NCBI RefSeq assembly: GCF_000241465.1
Contig: NZ_JH584235.1
Coordinates: 2,931,203 to 2,995,202, forward strand
Source of the DNA: Sphingomonas echinoides ATCC 14820
GTDB lineage: Bacteria > Pseudomonadota > Alphaproteobacteria > Sphingomonadales > Sphingomonadaceae
Direction of reading: 5' to 3'
DNA: 64,000 nt
How positions within the stretch are numbered: position 1 is the stretch's first letter; each line of letters begins with the position of its first letter. Shown piece by piece: positions 53,705 to 62,637 of the stretch. The notes under the pieces were generated by a model, which was not told where the DNA came from, did no database searches, and worked only from the letters and a program-made list of their open reading frames with translations. The translations under genes and the position numbers were made by a program.

Positions 53705-54363
53705 GGCCGGGCCGGGGACAGCCGCAAAACGCGGTCGAGGTCGACCTCGGCGGTTGCCGCAAAGATCAAGTCGGCTTTGGCCAAAACCTGGCTGTCGCCA
53801 ATGCCGATCGCCACCATGTTGGCGGCCTTGATCGCGTCCACGCCGGCGGCGGCGTCCTCAAACCCGACACACTCGTCGGATGCCACGCCCAGCGCCGTCA
53901 CGCAGGCTAGAAAGATGTCCGGTGCCGGTTTCGAGTGCGCGACCTTTGCCGCATCGGCGACGAAATCGACGGCATTGGAGAGCCCGGCCCGTTCGAGCAC
54001 GACCATGGCATTCCGGCTGGCGGAGGCGACCCCCAGCAGCAGCCCCCGGTCGCGCGCCTGCGCCAGCAATGCCGCCGCGCCGGGCAGCACGTCGGCATCG
54101 CTCATCGTCGTCAGCGCATCGAGGTAGAAGCCGTTCTTGCGGGCGGCGAGGTGCTCTTTCGCGGACAGGTCGAGCGTGCGGCCCCCAAGCCGCAGGATGT
54201 GCTCGAGCGAGCCCATGCGATCGACGCCCTTCAGCGCTTCATTATCGTCCGCGTCGAAGGGAATGCCGAGCTCATCGGCAATCCGTTTCCAGGCGACGAA
54301 ATGCAGGCGCGCGCTGTCGACCAGCACGCCATCCAGATCGAAAAGTGCGGCGCGGAAGGTCAT
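53695..54363 (-). CDS. pgmB: Beta-phosphoglucomutase, HAD superfamily
   Basis: 222 residues. It converts beta-glucose 1-phosphate to glucose 6-phosphate. The HAD motif I Asp-x-Asp is FDLDGVLVDSARLH. The beta-PGM cap has GVDRMGSLEHILRLGG with substrate Arg. Motif II lies in GVASASRNA, and Lys in SKPAPDIFLA with GFEDAAAGVDAI completes the site. It overlaps the GH65 stop (ATGA); phosphorolysis by GH65 produces exactly its substrate. This coupling is strong evidence for an alpha-glucoside phosphorylase pathway. Confidence 0.93.
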   Translation of the reverse strand: MTFRAALFDLDGVLVDSARLHFVAWKRIADELGIPFDADDNEALKGVDRMGSLEHILRLGGRTLDLSAKEHLAARKNGFYLDALTTMSDADVLPGAAALLAQARDRGLLLGVASASRNAMVVLERAGLSNAVDFVADAAKVAHSKPAPDIFLACVTALGVASDECVGFEDAAAGVDAIKAANMVAIGIGDSQVLAKADLIFAATAEVDLDRVLRLSPARPQV

Positions 54364-56561
54364 GATACGGTCGCTCGCGCGCTCTGAATTTCCGGGGATG
54401 CCGCCACATCGATGCCCGCGATGCGGATCTGCACGGCGTGGTCGCCCCGTACCGATACGCGCGCGGTGGCACCGGAGACCGTCACCTCGACTGGCGCGCC
54501 GCGATAGGTGATCGAAAAGCGGTATTCGGGCAGGCCGGGGATCTCGACCGGATTGAAACAGAGCGTGTCGCCCTCGACCCGCATCCCGGCAAAGCCCATC
54601 GCCAGCGTCGTCCAGCTTCCCGCCAGGGCGGCCATATGCAGCCCATGATCGGTATTGCCGAACAGATCGGACAAATCGGTCAGCGCGGCGACGCGCCAAT
54701 AATGCGCGGCGCGCGCACCATCACCGGCCCGCGCCGCTGCGGTGGCGAAGGCGCTGGCGGACAACGTCGAATCGTGGGTCGTCGTCGCCTCATAGGTCTC
54801 CACCATCCGCTGCCGCATGGTGTCGCTGAAGGCGTCTGGCAGCAGCGCCACGGCCAGCACGGCGTCCGCCTGCTTCGATACCCGCCGCCGATAAATGGCG
54901 AGCGGGTGGAAGTGCAGCAGCAGCGGATATTTCTCCGGCGGGGTGTCGGCGAACGGCCACGGATCGAGCGCAAAATAGCCATCGTCCTGCGCATAGACCT
55001 GCCGCGCATCGTCAAACGGCAGGAACATCGCGTCGGCCGCGCGCACCATCCGCGCGGCTTCGGCGGCGTCAATCAGCGAAAGCGCCAGCCCTTCGCGCGC
55101 GGCGAAGCGCAAATGCCGTGCGGCCATCATGTTGGTATAGAGGTTGTTGTCGACGATCGCCGAATATTCGTCGGGGCCGGTCACGCGGTTGATGACGAAG
55201 GCGTCGTCGCGATCGCTGTCATGGTATCCGATCGCCAGCCAGATCCGCGCGGTTTCCACGAGCATCGCCGCCCCGCCCTGATCGAGAATGGTGCGGTCGC
55301 CGGTCGCTGCCAGATAGGTTTCCAGCGCGTAGGCGATGTCGGCGTTGATGTGATATTGCGCAGGCCCGGCGGGGAAATAGGAGGAGCATTCGTGCCCGCC
55401 GATCGTCCGCCAAGGATAGAGCGCACCCTCGGTCTGGCCCATCGCACGGGCATTGTCGCGGGCGGCATCCAGACCCGAAATCCGCCATGCGAGCATCGCC
55501 CGGGCGATTGCCGGATGCGTGAAGGCAAATACCGGCAGCACGTAAAGATCGGCATCCCAGAAGACATGGCCTTCATAACCTTCGCCGGTCTGCCCCTTCG
55601 CCCCGATCGAGGTCTTGCCATCGCGCCCGACCGCCATCGTCAATTCCGCAAGCGCATAGCGGATCGCCAGTTCGGTTGCGGGCTGGCCGGGAACGTTGAT
55701 AGTGCTGCTCGACCAGAAGTCGGCGAACCATGCGGTCTGTTCCGCCAGCATCGCGTCATAGCCCTGTGCCTGCGCGGCGGTGAGCGTGGCAAGCAGCGGT
55801 TCCAGCACGGGTTCGTCGCGCGCGGCGCGATAGCCCGATACGAAATCGACTTCGACCACGCTGCCGACGCTACGGCGTCCGATTTCCTGCATCGCGCTCG
55901 CCACGACGAAGCCGCTGCGGTGCAGGCGGTCGGCGCGCGCCGCGATGCCGGGGCCGGCGCGGAGATCGAGCTTGCGCCACGGGCTGTCAGCGAGCGTGGG
56001 CGCGATGCGCGGATCGTAAATCGCGTCGCTTTGCGGTTCGGCAATGGCGGGCGCTTCGCTGCCGGGCGGCGGCGTTACCAACGGTGTCACCACCACGTCT
56101 TTGCCCTCGGGAAACCGGACGCGGGTGAGGACGAGTGCGGTTTGCGCCATCGACACGAATTGTTCGATCGTTACGTCGATACCCCCGGCCCGCACCGTTT
56201 CGGCGCGGACGCAGCGCGTGAGATCAAGCGTGACACTGCTCGCCGCCTCGGCGTGCTGTCCCTCGACCAGGATGGCTGGCCGGGTCGCATCCGCCACCGC
56301 GAGCCGCAGATCGGTTTCGCGCGCATAGCCATGTGCCGCCTCATGATAGGCGATCGGCATGCGCTCATAAACGCCGTTCAGATAGACCCGGGGCGCATCC
56401 GCCCCGTCTCCCGGGCCGCGCGTTCCGATAAAGCCGTTGCCGATCGAAAACAGCGCGGGAACATGGTGCAGCTGCAGGGTCTGCCCTTCGGCAGCCAGGC
56501 ACCAGCCATCGCGCGCAAAACGCATGGCAGTAAACGACGCTTCCGGTAATGACCGCCCCAC
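54360..56561 (-). CDS. GH65 glycoside phosphorylase (maltose/trehalose/kojibiose type)
   Basis: 733 residues from GTG 56561 (AGGAGAGA site); ATG 56525 is the other candidate. GH65 enzymes invert alpha-glucosides with phosphate to give beta-glucose 1-phosphate. The N-terminal ALFSIGNGFIGTRGPGDG, the catalytic (alpha/alpha)6 barrel with GYEGHVFWDADLYVLPV and YPWRTIGGHECS, the general acid Glu465 in VTGPDEYSAIVDNN, and KQADAVLAVALLP are all clear. The disaccharide linkage cannot be read reliably. The pgmB overlap and LacI/TonB/MFS neighbours complete a utilisation locus. Confidence 0.9.
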   Translation of the reverse strand: MGRSLPEASFTAMRFARDGWCLAAEGQTLQLHHVPALFSIGNGFIGTRGPGDGADAPRVYLNGVYERMPIAYHEAAHGYARETDLRLAVADATRPAILVEGQHAEAASSVTLDLTRCVRAETVRAGGIDVTIEQFVSMAQTALVLTRVRFPEGKDVVVTPLVTPPPGSEAPAIAEPQSDAIYDPRIAPTLADSPWRKLDLRAGPGIAARADRLHRSGFVVASAMQEIGRRSVGSVVEVDFVSGYRAARDEPVLEPLLATLTAAQAQGYDAMLAEQTAWFADFWSSSTINVPGQPATELAIRYALAELTMAVGRDGKTSIGAKGQTGEGYEGHVFWDADLYVLPVFAFTHPAIARAMLAWRISGLDAARDNARAMGQTEGALYPWRTIGGHECSSYFPAGPAQYHINADIAYALETYLAATGDRTILDQGGAAMLVETARIWLAIGYHDSDRDDAFVINRVTGPDEYSAIVDNNLYTNMMAARHLRFAAREGLALSLIDAAEAARMVRAADAMFLPFDDARQVYAQDDGYFALDPWPFADTPPEKYPLLLHFHPLAIYRRRVSKQADAVLAVALLPDAFSDTMRQRMVETYEATTTHDSTLSASAFATAAARAGDGARAAHYWRVAALTDLSDLFGNTDHGLHMAALAGSWTTLAMGFAGMRVEGDTLCFNPVEIPGLPEYRFSITYRGAPVEVTVSGATARVSVRGDHAVQIRIAGIDVAASPEIQSARATVS

Positions 56562-56605
56562 GCAAACTCTCTCCTGACACGGCGCATGTGCGCCCGATTT
56601 GCCAA

Positions 56606-56619
56606 TGATATGCATTTCA
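56606..56619. promoter_or_regulatory. Predicted LacI-family operator 2 (TGATATGCATTTCA)
   Basis: Copy of the motif at 52417-52430, here between the divergent GH65 and MFS genes (45 bases before the GTG start of GH65 and 55 before the MFS start). It would control both directions. Confidence 0.6.
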
Positions 56620-56639
56620 TAATAGGAGGTGGTCAAGAC

Positions 56640-56662
56640 AATAAGCCGGATAGGCGATCCGG
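56640..56662 (+). repeat. Shared leader element, copy B
   Basis: AATAAGCCGG-ATAGGCG-AT-CCGG. It contains CCGGAT-AGGCG-ATCCGG, a perfect 6-bp hairpin just before the MFS ribosome site (GGGGAGG). The matching element is at 52483-52506. It might act as an operator half or as an mRNA structure near the start codon. Confidence 0.55.
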
Positions 56663-56674
56663 CAGGGGAGGACC

Positions 56675-57919
56675 ATGAACCGAACACGATTGATCGTCGG
56701 GCTTGCCCTGACCTATGCGGTTTTTGCCGTACTGCTGAACAGCGTCGGCACCGTCATCCTGCAATCGATCGAATCCTTCCACATCACCAAAGGCGCGGCG
56801 AGTTCGCTCGAGGGATTCAAGGATCTGTCGATCGCGGCGACCAGCTTTTTGCTCGCGGCACAGCTTCCGCGCTTTGGCTTGCGTCGCGCAATGGTCGTCG
56901 CGCTTGGCATCGTGGCGATCGCGTGTCTCGCCATGCCGCTGGCCCCGGGCTTCTGGACGACCCGGCTGATGTTCCTCGCGGTCGGGGTCGGCTTCGGGGT
57001 CGCCAAGGTTTCGGTGTATAGCTTCGTTGGCCTGCTCACCAAGGACAGTACCCAGCACGCCTCGCTGCTCAATGTGATCGAGGGCGTGTTCATGCTCGGC
57101 GTGCTGAGCGGATATTGGATCTTTGCCGCTTTCATAAACCCCACCAACCCGGCCGACCCGCAGTGGCTGAATGTCTATTACGGGCTCGCGGCGGTGAGTG
57201 GGGTTGCGCTGGTGCTGTTGGCCTTAACCCCGTTTGACGAAGGCGCAGCGGTCGAACCGGCGGGTGCCGCGCCCCAGGGCGCGCGCCAGAAATTCGCCGA
57301 AATGGTCGCGCTCGCCTGGCGGCCGCTGACGCTGAGCTTCATCGCCGCGATCTTCTGCTATGTGCTGGTCGAGCAGGGCATCGGATCGTGGCTGCCGACG
57401 TTCAATCGTGAATTGCTCGGCCTGTCGGCGCAAATGAGCGTGCAGGCGGCCTCGATCTTCGCGGTCTGCCTGGCGCTTGGGCGGCTTGGAGCCGGCGTCG
57501 TTGTGCGGCGAACGGGCTGGTTTCCCTTGGTCTGCGGCTGCCTCGCCGGGATGGCGCTGTTGATGCTGGCCGTGCTGCCGCTCGCCGCTGGGCAGCATGG
57601 GCGAGTGACGGGATGGGCGTCCGCGCCAATCGCGGCGTACCTGTTGCCGATGATCGGCCTGTTGATGGCACCGATCTACCCGGCGCTGAACTCCGCGATC
57701 CTGTCGTCGATGCCGCAGCGGGAACAACCGGCGATGGTCGGCCTGATCGTCGTCTTTTCCGCGCTGGGCGGCACGACCGGGTCGTTCATCGTCGGGCATC
57801 TGCTGGCGGCGTTCAACGGAACGATCGGATTTTACGTCCTCTTGGTGCCGATCATGCTGCTGGTTGGCGCGGCGACGCTGATTCAGCGGCTGGCACGGCA
57901 GCCATCACCCATCCAGTGA
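56675..57919 (+). CDS. MFS transporter, sugar type, of the GH65 locus
   Basis: 414 residues with twelve expected helices (for example TYAVFAVLLNSVGTVILQ, LGIVAIACLAMPLAPGFW, FAVCLALGRLGAGVVVRRTG). The pattern resembles FucP/GlcP-like sugar symporters (ESFHITKGAASSLEGFKDLS near helix 2, MLLMLAVLPLAA-type helices later). A GGGGAGGACC ribosome site precedes the ATG. It would carry the disaccharide taken up by the TonB receptor across the inner membrane. It is divergent from GH65 over a 113-base control region. Confidence 0.82.
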   Translation: MNRTRLIVGLALTYAVFAVLLNSVGTVILQSIESFHITKGAASSLEGFKDLSIAATSFLLAAQLPRFGLRRAMVVALGIVAIACLAMPLAPGFWTTRLMFLAVGVGFGVAKVSVYSFVGLLTKDSTQHASLLNVIEGVFMLGVLSGYWIFAAFINPTNPADPQWLNVYYGLAAVSGVALVLLALTPFDEGAAVEPAGAAPQGARQKFAEMVALAWRPLTLSFIAAIFCYVLVEQGIGSWLPTFNRELLGLSAQMSVQAASIFAVCLALGRLGAGVVVRRTGWFPLVCGCLAGMALLMLAVLPLAAGQHGRVTGWASAPIAAYLLPMIGLLMAPIYPALNSAILSSMPQREQPAMVGLIVVFSALGGTTGSFIVGHLLAAFNGTIGFYVLLVPIMLLVGAATLIQRLARQPSPIQ

Positions 57920-58046
57920 TGAACAGACATTGTGCGGGATCGTGCAGACCGTGGGGCTAGCGGATTCCTGATCTTTTCCGGCAGAACCCGTTTATCACCG
58001 ACATGGCCGATCCCCCAGGGGGTGCCCAGGGAATCGGCCGATCGGC

Positions 58047-58826
58047 TCACATCAGCGTATCGATAACCCCGCCATCGACGCGCAAAGCCGCGCCCGTCGT
58101 CGCCGACGCCAGCGGCGACGCGAGATACACGACCATATTCGCGACTTCTTCGACCGATGCGGCGCGCTGGATGATCGAGGTAGAGCGGTGTTGCTGGACA
58201 AAAGCGGCGGCGACATCCTCGATCGGCTTGCCCGACTTGGCACGTTCCGCCTCCAGCATCGCCTCGACCCCTTCGGACAGGGTCGGACCGGGAAGAACCG
58301 AGTTCACGGTCACCCCGGTCCCCGCCATCCGCTTTGCGAGGCCGCGAGCAAGCGCAACGTCTGCGGTCTTGCTGACACCATAATGGATCATCTCGACCGG
58401 GATGTTGAACGCCGATTCCGACGCCAGAAAGAGGAACCGGCCCCATCCGTCTGCCGCCATTCCCGGCAAATAGGCCCGGGCAAGCCGCACGCCCGCCATC
58501 ACATTGACCTGCCAATGCCGGTCCCAGGTCGCGTCATCGGTGTCGAAGAAATCGGACGGCTGAAAGATGCCGAGATTGCTGACGACGATGTCCGCCTTCG
58601 GCAAGGCAGCGACGAGACGATCGTGGCCCTCGATCGTCCCGAGATCGGCCGCTATGCCGCGCGCGTTGCCGCCGATCCGCGCGACAGCGGCATCGACCTT
58701 GGTTTGGCTGCGGCCGTTGATGACCACTTCAGCACCAGAGCGTGCCAGCCCCTGCGCGATGCCGAAGCCGATGCCCTCGGTCGAGCCGGTGACGAGAGCG
58801 GTCTTGCCGTGCAGATCGATGTTCAT
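58047..58826 (-). CDS. SDR-family oxidoreductase
   Basis: 259 residues from the ATG at 58826 (AAAGGAAAAA site). TGSTEGIGFGIAQGLARSG is the cofactor loop. SNLGIFQPSDFFDTDD replaces the usual NNAG with SNLG, a mild departure. The active site has Ser in FLASESAFN and Tyr-x3-Lys in IHYGVSKTADV. The C-terminus (LRVDGGVIDTLM) is typical. The substrate is unknown. It is in line with the lysophospholipase gene but 112 bases away. Confidence 0.85.
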   Translation of the reverse strand: MNIDLHGKTALVTGSTEGIGFGIAQGLARSGAEVVINGRSQTKVDAAVARIGGNARGIAADLGTIEGHDRLVAALPKADIVVSNLGIFQPSDFFDTDDATWDRHWQVNVMAGVRLARAYLPGMAADGWGRFLFLASESAFNIPVEMIHYGVSKTADVALARGLAKRMAGTGVTVNSVLPGPTLSEGVEAMLEAERAKSGKPIEDVAAAFVQQHRSTSIIQRAASVEEVANMVVYLASPLASATTGAALRVDGGVIDTLM

Positions 58827-58938
58827 GGGTTTTTCCTTTGATGGGATAAAACAGGGAGGCCGCAGTGCCGTCAGGCGGGTGTCAGGATCGCAAGCGAGAC
58901 GGCGCGGCGGCGGTGGATCTTGATGCTGCCATTCGTGC

Positions 58939-59787
58939 TCAGCCGGACGCGCGTTGCGCAATCCAGTTGCCGATATCGTTCGTCACACGGTCCCGGTCGA
59001 GATCGTTGAGCAGATCGTGATAGTGTCCCTCATACAGCTTGAGCGTCTTGTCGCTTGCGCTGGCCGCATCGAAGAATTCCCGACTGCCTTCGACGTCTGC
59101 TGCCTTGTCCGCGTCCCCGTGCAGGATGAGGACGGGAAGGGCGACGCGGTCGAAGGTTGCGCGCAACCGATCCGCCGCGCGTGCCAGTGCCGCGACAGTC
59201 TGCACCGGCTGCACCTCGTCGCGCACCAGCGGATCGTGCTCAAGCTGTTCGATCCATGCAGGATCGCGCGAAAAGTCCGCGATTTTTAAACGCAGGACGT
59301 GCGCGTGCGGTACGACGTGGCTGGCGCCCCGCAGCAGCGTCAACGCGAAATCCGGCGCGAACACGCGGTACGCAAAGCTCTCGCAGATCAATCCCGCGAT
59401 GCGATCCTGATGGCCGAGCACGTAGCTCAGCGCGATCACCCCGCCGGCGCTGTGTCCGAGGAGGTACACCGGCAGATCGGGTGCCTGTGCGCGGGCAAAG
59501 TCGATCGCGTGCGAGAGGTCGGACACATAGTCGTCGAACGAGTCGACATAAAAGCGCTCGCCCTCGGAATGGCCGCGGCCGCGCAGGTCAGGCGCGGTGA
59601 CGGCGAACCCGCGCTGCGCGAACACCTCGGCGGCGCGCGCATAGTGCCCGCTATGCGCGTTGAAGCCGTGGCAGATCACGAACGACGCAGCGGCGGTGCC
59701 GATCGCGGGCCAGTGCCGGACGAATAAGCGTCCGGCAGCCCCGTCGACCCAATGGTCCTGCATCGCGCTCGAAGAGAATTGTGGCAT
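58939..59787 (-). CDS. Alpha/beta hydrolase, lysophospholipase/monoacylglycerol lipase type
   Basis: 282 residues from the ATG at 59787 (CAGGAGACAG site). The nucleophile Ser lies in LLGHSAGGVIALSYV. The oxyanion region is ICHGFNAHSGHYARAAEVFA, the Asp in LILHGDADKAAD, and the His in YEGHYHDLLNDL. This is the Hydrolase_4 (PldB-like) pattern. It is probably cytoplasmic, as no signal peptide is seen. It follows the hydrolase-cupin gene by 25 bases and is likely co-transcribed with it. Confidence 0.85.
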   Translation of the reverse strand: MPQFSSSAMQDHWVDGAAGRLFVRHWPAIGTAAASFVICHGFNAHSGHYARAAEVFAQRGFAVTAPDLRGRGHSEGERFYVDSFDDYVSDLSHAIDFARAQAPDLPVYLLGHSAGGVIALSYVLGHQDRIAGLICESFAYRVFAPDFALTLLRGASHVVPHAHVLRLKIADFSRDPAWIEQLEHDPLVRDEVQPVQTVAALARAADRLRATFDRVALPVLILHGDADKAADVEGSREFFDAASASDKTLKLYEGHYHDLLNDLDRDRVTNDIGNWIAQRASG

Positions 59788-59812
59788 TTTCTGTCTCCTG
59801 AACAGCGGTGGA

Positions 59813-61177
59813 TCAGCGCGGTGCCGGTTCGGCCACGAAGACGGTGTCGCTCGGACCAGTGCCGGTGATGCGGACGACCGCCGACTCGTCGCGGGTGGCG
59901 GCGAAGTGCGGCACTTTGCCGGGCTCGGTATAGAAACCGCCGCTCCCAAGCGCGCGGATCGGCGCGTTCGATGCATCGGTACCGTAGCCGAAATACCATG
60001 TTCCCGAGACGACGGTCGCGACGCGATCATCGCGGTGCGTGTGCGGCGCGATTGTGGTGTGCGCCGGCACGCGGATCTCCAGCGTGTAAGGGCCTGGCTT
60101 GGCGGGATCGCCGGAGAGCAGCACGGTGCGGATACCGGCCATGCCGGACGTGCCGGCACCGGCTCCCGCAGTCGGCAGGCGATCGGTCTGCTCGCCCGAG
60201 AGCGCAGTGGGCGCAAACCGCACGCGCGTCGTGACGACGGGCGTGTCGAGATAGCTGCGGATCGCCCGAACGGTTGCGTCGGGCTGTTCCTCCATCAGCC
60301 AGTGCCCGGCATCGGCAATCACGCGCTCCTGCACATCGACGGCACCTGCGCGACTGACCACCGCCATGGTCGACCCGAACGACTTTTCGCCGCCGATCGC
60401 GAGCACAGGCAGGGTCAGCTTGCCGTGCGCCGCGATCCAGGCGCGGTTGTCGATCGCGTCCTGGTCGAATGCGGCAAATTGCGCGAAACCCGCATGCATC
60501 CGCCCTGGCCCCGCATACAGCGCGGCATAATGCGCACGCGCGGCTTCGGAAAAGCGTGCCGGCTTGGCGGAAAAGTCGTTCCAGAAGCGGTCGAGATAAA
60601 TCCGCTCGCGGCCTGCGACGAGGCGCTCCATGTCCGGGCCACCGAAGCGGAAATGCCACAGCAATGGGTTCTTGAGGATTTCCTCCCACGGGCCAATGCC
60701 GGGCACCGGCGCATCCATGAGCACGAGCTTTGTCACGCGGTCGGGATGCCGCGCGGCAAGCGCATAACCGACCATGTTGCCGATATCGTGCGCCACGACA
60801 TCGGCGCGCGCGGCGCCCAGCACGTCCATCACGCCGACGATGTCATTTGCCTCGTTCGCCTTTTCGAACCCGGTGTCGGCCCGCGCGGACAGGCCCATGC
60901 CGCGCAGGTCGGGCACGATCACCGTGTGGTCGCGGGCGAGATCGGTGGCGAGCGGCACCCACATGTCGCCGGTGTCGCCATAGCCGTGCAGCAGCACGAC
61001 CGCCGGTCCCAAACCACCAATGCGGACATGCAGGGTGGTGCCGTTGGTCGCGATGTCCTGCTCGCGGAAGGTTGTGGGGAAATGCGGGCCGCTCTGCGCG
61101 AGCGCGGTGCTGCTCGCGAGGCTGATCAGGGATGCCGCGGCAAAGGCGAGGCGGCGAGGGGTGCAGTGCGTCGTCAT
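59813..61177 (-). CDS. Exported alpha/beta hydrolase fused to a C-terminal cupin
   Basis: 454 residues from the ATG at 61177 (GAGGAGACAG site). A signal peptide (LAFAAASLISLASSTALA) precedes an epoxide-hydrolase-like domain, about 30-305: LLHGYGDTGDMW, nucleophile Asp in VAHDIGNMVGYAL, and His in VIADAGHWLMEEQPD. After a Gly/Ala linker comes a cupin (about 330-450) with TIAPHTHRDDRVATVVSG and GGFYTEPGKVPHFAA. The two-domain fusion is uncommon. The cupin may bind a metal or the product. It is divergent from a LysR gene, its probable regulator. Confidence 0.82.
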   Translation of the reverse strand: MTTHCTPRRLAFAAASLISLASSTALAQSGPHFPTTFREQDIATNGTTLHVRIGGLGPAVVLLHGYGDTGDMWVPLATDLARDHTVIVPDLRGMGLSARADTGFEKANEANDIVGVMDVLGAARADVVAHDIGNMVGYALAARHPDRVTKLVLMDAPVPGIGPWEEILKNPLLWHFRFGGPDMERLVAGRERIYLDRFWNDFSAKPARFSEAARAHYAALYAGPGRMHAGFAQFAAFDQDAIDNRAWIAAHGKLTLPVLAIGGEKSFGSTMAVVSRAGAVDVQERVIADAGHWLMEEQPDATVRAIRSYLDTPVVTTRVRFAPTALSGEQTDRLPTAGAGAGTSGMAGIRTVLLSGDPAKPGPYTLEIRVPAHTTIAPHTHRDDRVATVVSGTWYFGYGTDASNAPIRALGSGGFYTEPGKVPHFAATRDESAVVRITGTGPSDTVFVAEPAPR

Positions 61178-61265
61178 CGTCTGTCTCCTCAAGGGGGCTC
61201 GATGCGCCCAAGCAAAGAGTAGACAGAATAGCGCGCTTTGATTAGCTGGATCGGAAGGCAAGAAC

Positions 61266-61284
61266 CTTTGATGCCGAGGCAAAG
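61266..61284. promoter_or_regulatory. Possible LysR-type box
   Basis: CTTTG-N9-CAAAG lies directly before the lysR ATG, within the divergent gap with the hydrolase-cupin gene. The T-N11-A-like symmetry is typical of LysR sites, but its overlap with the ribosome site means it could be a coincidence. Confidence 0.3.
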
Positions 61285-62196
61285 ATGGGCAGCTTTGATC
61301 GCGCGCGTGACTTGTCGGTATTTGCGGCCGTTGCCGCGACCGGCAGCTTCTCCGCCGCAGGGCGGCAACTCGCGCTGACGCCGTCCGGCGTCAGCCGCAC
61401 GATCGACCGGATCGAGGCCCGGCTTGGGACACGGCTGCTGTTGCGCACGACGCGCGCGCTCACGTTGACGGCGGAGGGCAGGACCTATCTTGGCGGTGCG
61501 CGCCGCATCCTCGCCGATCTCGACGAGGTCGAGCAGGGGATCGCCAACCAAGGTGCGCCGCGGGGCCGGATCCGGGTGAGCGCCGCCGTGTCGCATGGGC
61601 GGGTGTGTATCGTGCCGTTGCTCAAGGCCTTTACGCGGGCGCATCCCTTGATCGTCGTCGATATCAACCTGAGTGACGAGAAGGTCGATGTCGCGCAGGG
61701 GCAGGCCGATGTCGCGGTGCGTTCGGGGCCACTGCCCGACAGCGTGCTGATGGCGCGCCGCCTGGGCGATAACGGTCGCACCATCGTTGCCTCGCCCGAA
61801 TATCTCGCCGAACGCGGAACGCCGCGCGCGCCGCAGGACCTCGCGCAGCACAATTGCCTAAATTTCAATTTCCGCCGCGCCGAACCGACCTGGCCGTTCC
61901 GCGTGGACGGTGAAACAAAGGCACTGACGGTGGACGGCTCGATTGAGGCCAATAGCGGCGAGACGCTGCTGCAACTGGCGCTGGATGGCGTCGGCATCGC
62001 GCGTGTCGGTAATTTCGGGATTGGCCGCGCGCTTGCGGACGGGCGGCTGGTGCCGTTGCTGGAACCGTTTAATCCCGGCGACCGGGAGGTATTCCACGCC
62101 GTTTTCGTGGGCGGCGCGAACATCCCAGCACGCATCCGGCTGTTCGTCGATTATCTGGCGGAGCATTATGGCGAGGTCACGGACCAGCAAATCTGA
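61285..62196 (+). CDS. LysR-family transcriptional regulator
   Basis: 303 residues. The N-terminal winged HTH reads DLSVFAAVAATGSFSAAGRQLALTPSGVSRTIDRIEARLGTRLLLR. The effector domain (IRVSAAVSHGRVCIVPLLKAF, ADVAVRSGPLPDSVLMAR) follows. The pattern is close to the CrgA/AaeR-like group. It is divergent from the hydrolase-cupin gene and probably controls that operon. The effector is unknown. Confidence 0.88.
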   Translation: MGSFDRARDLSVFAAVAATGSFSAAGRQLALTPSGVSRTIDRIEARLGTRLLLRTTRALTLTAEGRTYLGGARRILADLDEVEQGIANQGAPRGRIRVSAAVSHGRVCIVPLLKAFTRAHPLIVVDINLSDEKVDVAQGQADVAVRSGPLPDSVLMARRLGDNGRTIVASPEYLAERGTPRAPQDLAQHNCLNFNFRRAEPTWPFRVDGETKALTVDGSIEANSGETLLQLALDGVGIARVGNFGIGRALADGRLVPLLEPFNPGDREVFHAVFVGGANIPARIRLFVDYLAEHYGEVTDQQI

Positions 62197-62637
62197 GATT
62201 GCAGGGCGAGACCCTGTTTGTTGCCCTCCTCCAAGGGATCGTACCCGCCCTGGCAAGTTTGCGCAGATCGGCCGCTGCAGAAAGATCGCGGACTTGATCC
62301 ATGGTCAGGTTTTCCATGACCAAGGCACAGCATTTTCAGGCCGGCTCGGAACCCGGATCGCCACTGAGACAGATCAACGTCAGCGAATAGATACCGATCA
62401 TTGTCAGAAATTTAAGCGCCCTTGGCGGGCGTCAGCGCAGGCTGGAAAATGATGGATTGGCGGAGACGGAGTCCGCCAAACTACCATCCCGCTACGTTCG
62501 ACAATGAAAGCTAACTACTAGAGAAGCCGTGATTTCTGCTGACTTCATTAAGCACGAATGTCCCACACCGTCCGTTGCTGTTCCCCTAAAACCAGCATAT
62601 TATCGGGGAACGGATTTGGGAACAAGGATCGTGGGTC
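62197..62637. other. Gene-free stretch before the integrase
   Basis: No convincing reading frame is seen in 441 bases. It contains a weak hairpin just after lysR (CAGGG-CGAGA-CCCTG, then TTTGTT, 62202-62222) and the attachment-like core at 62457-62479. Base composition becomes more AT-rich towards the integrase, as expected at an island edge. Confidence 0.6.
62457..62479. other. Probable attachment core with tRNA-Ser 3'-end similarity
   Basis: TTGGCGGA-GACGGAG-TCCGCCAA is a perfect 8-bp hairpin with a 7-base loop. Read on the minus strand its left part gives CTCCGTCTCCGCCA, the form of a tRNA-Ser 3' end (acceptor strand, discriminator G, CCA). The T-arm and the rest of a tRNA are absent. P4-type integrases use tRNA 3' ends as att sites, so this is likely the left junction of the island. 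Confidence 0.55.

Noticed and set aside
54438..56549. 700-codon open frame antisense to GH65
   Set aside because: Shadow of a strongly conserved gene; no recognisable protein features.
62202..62222. Terminator after lysR
   Set aside because: Stem of only five pairs with a broken T run; too weak to list as a separate feature.
62457..62530. Complete tRNA gene at the attachment core
   Set aside because: Only a 14-base 3'-end-like piece is present; no T-arm, anticodon arm or D-arm could be folded next to it.
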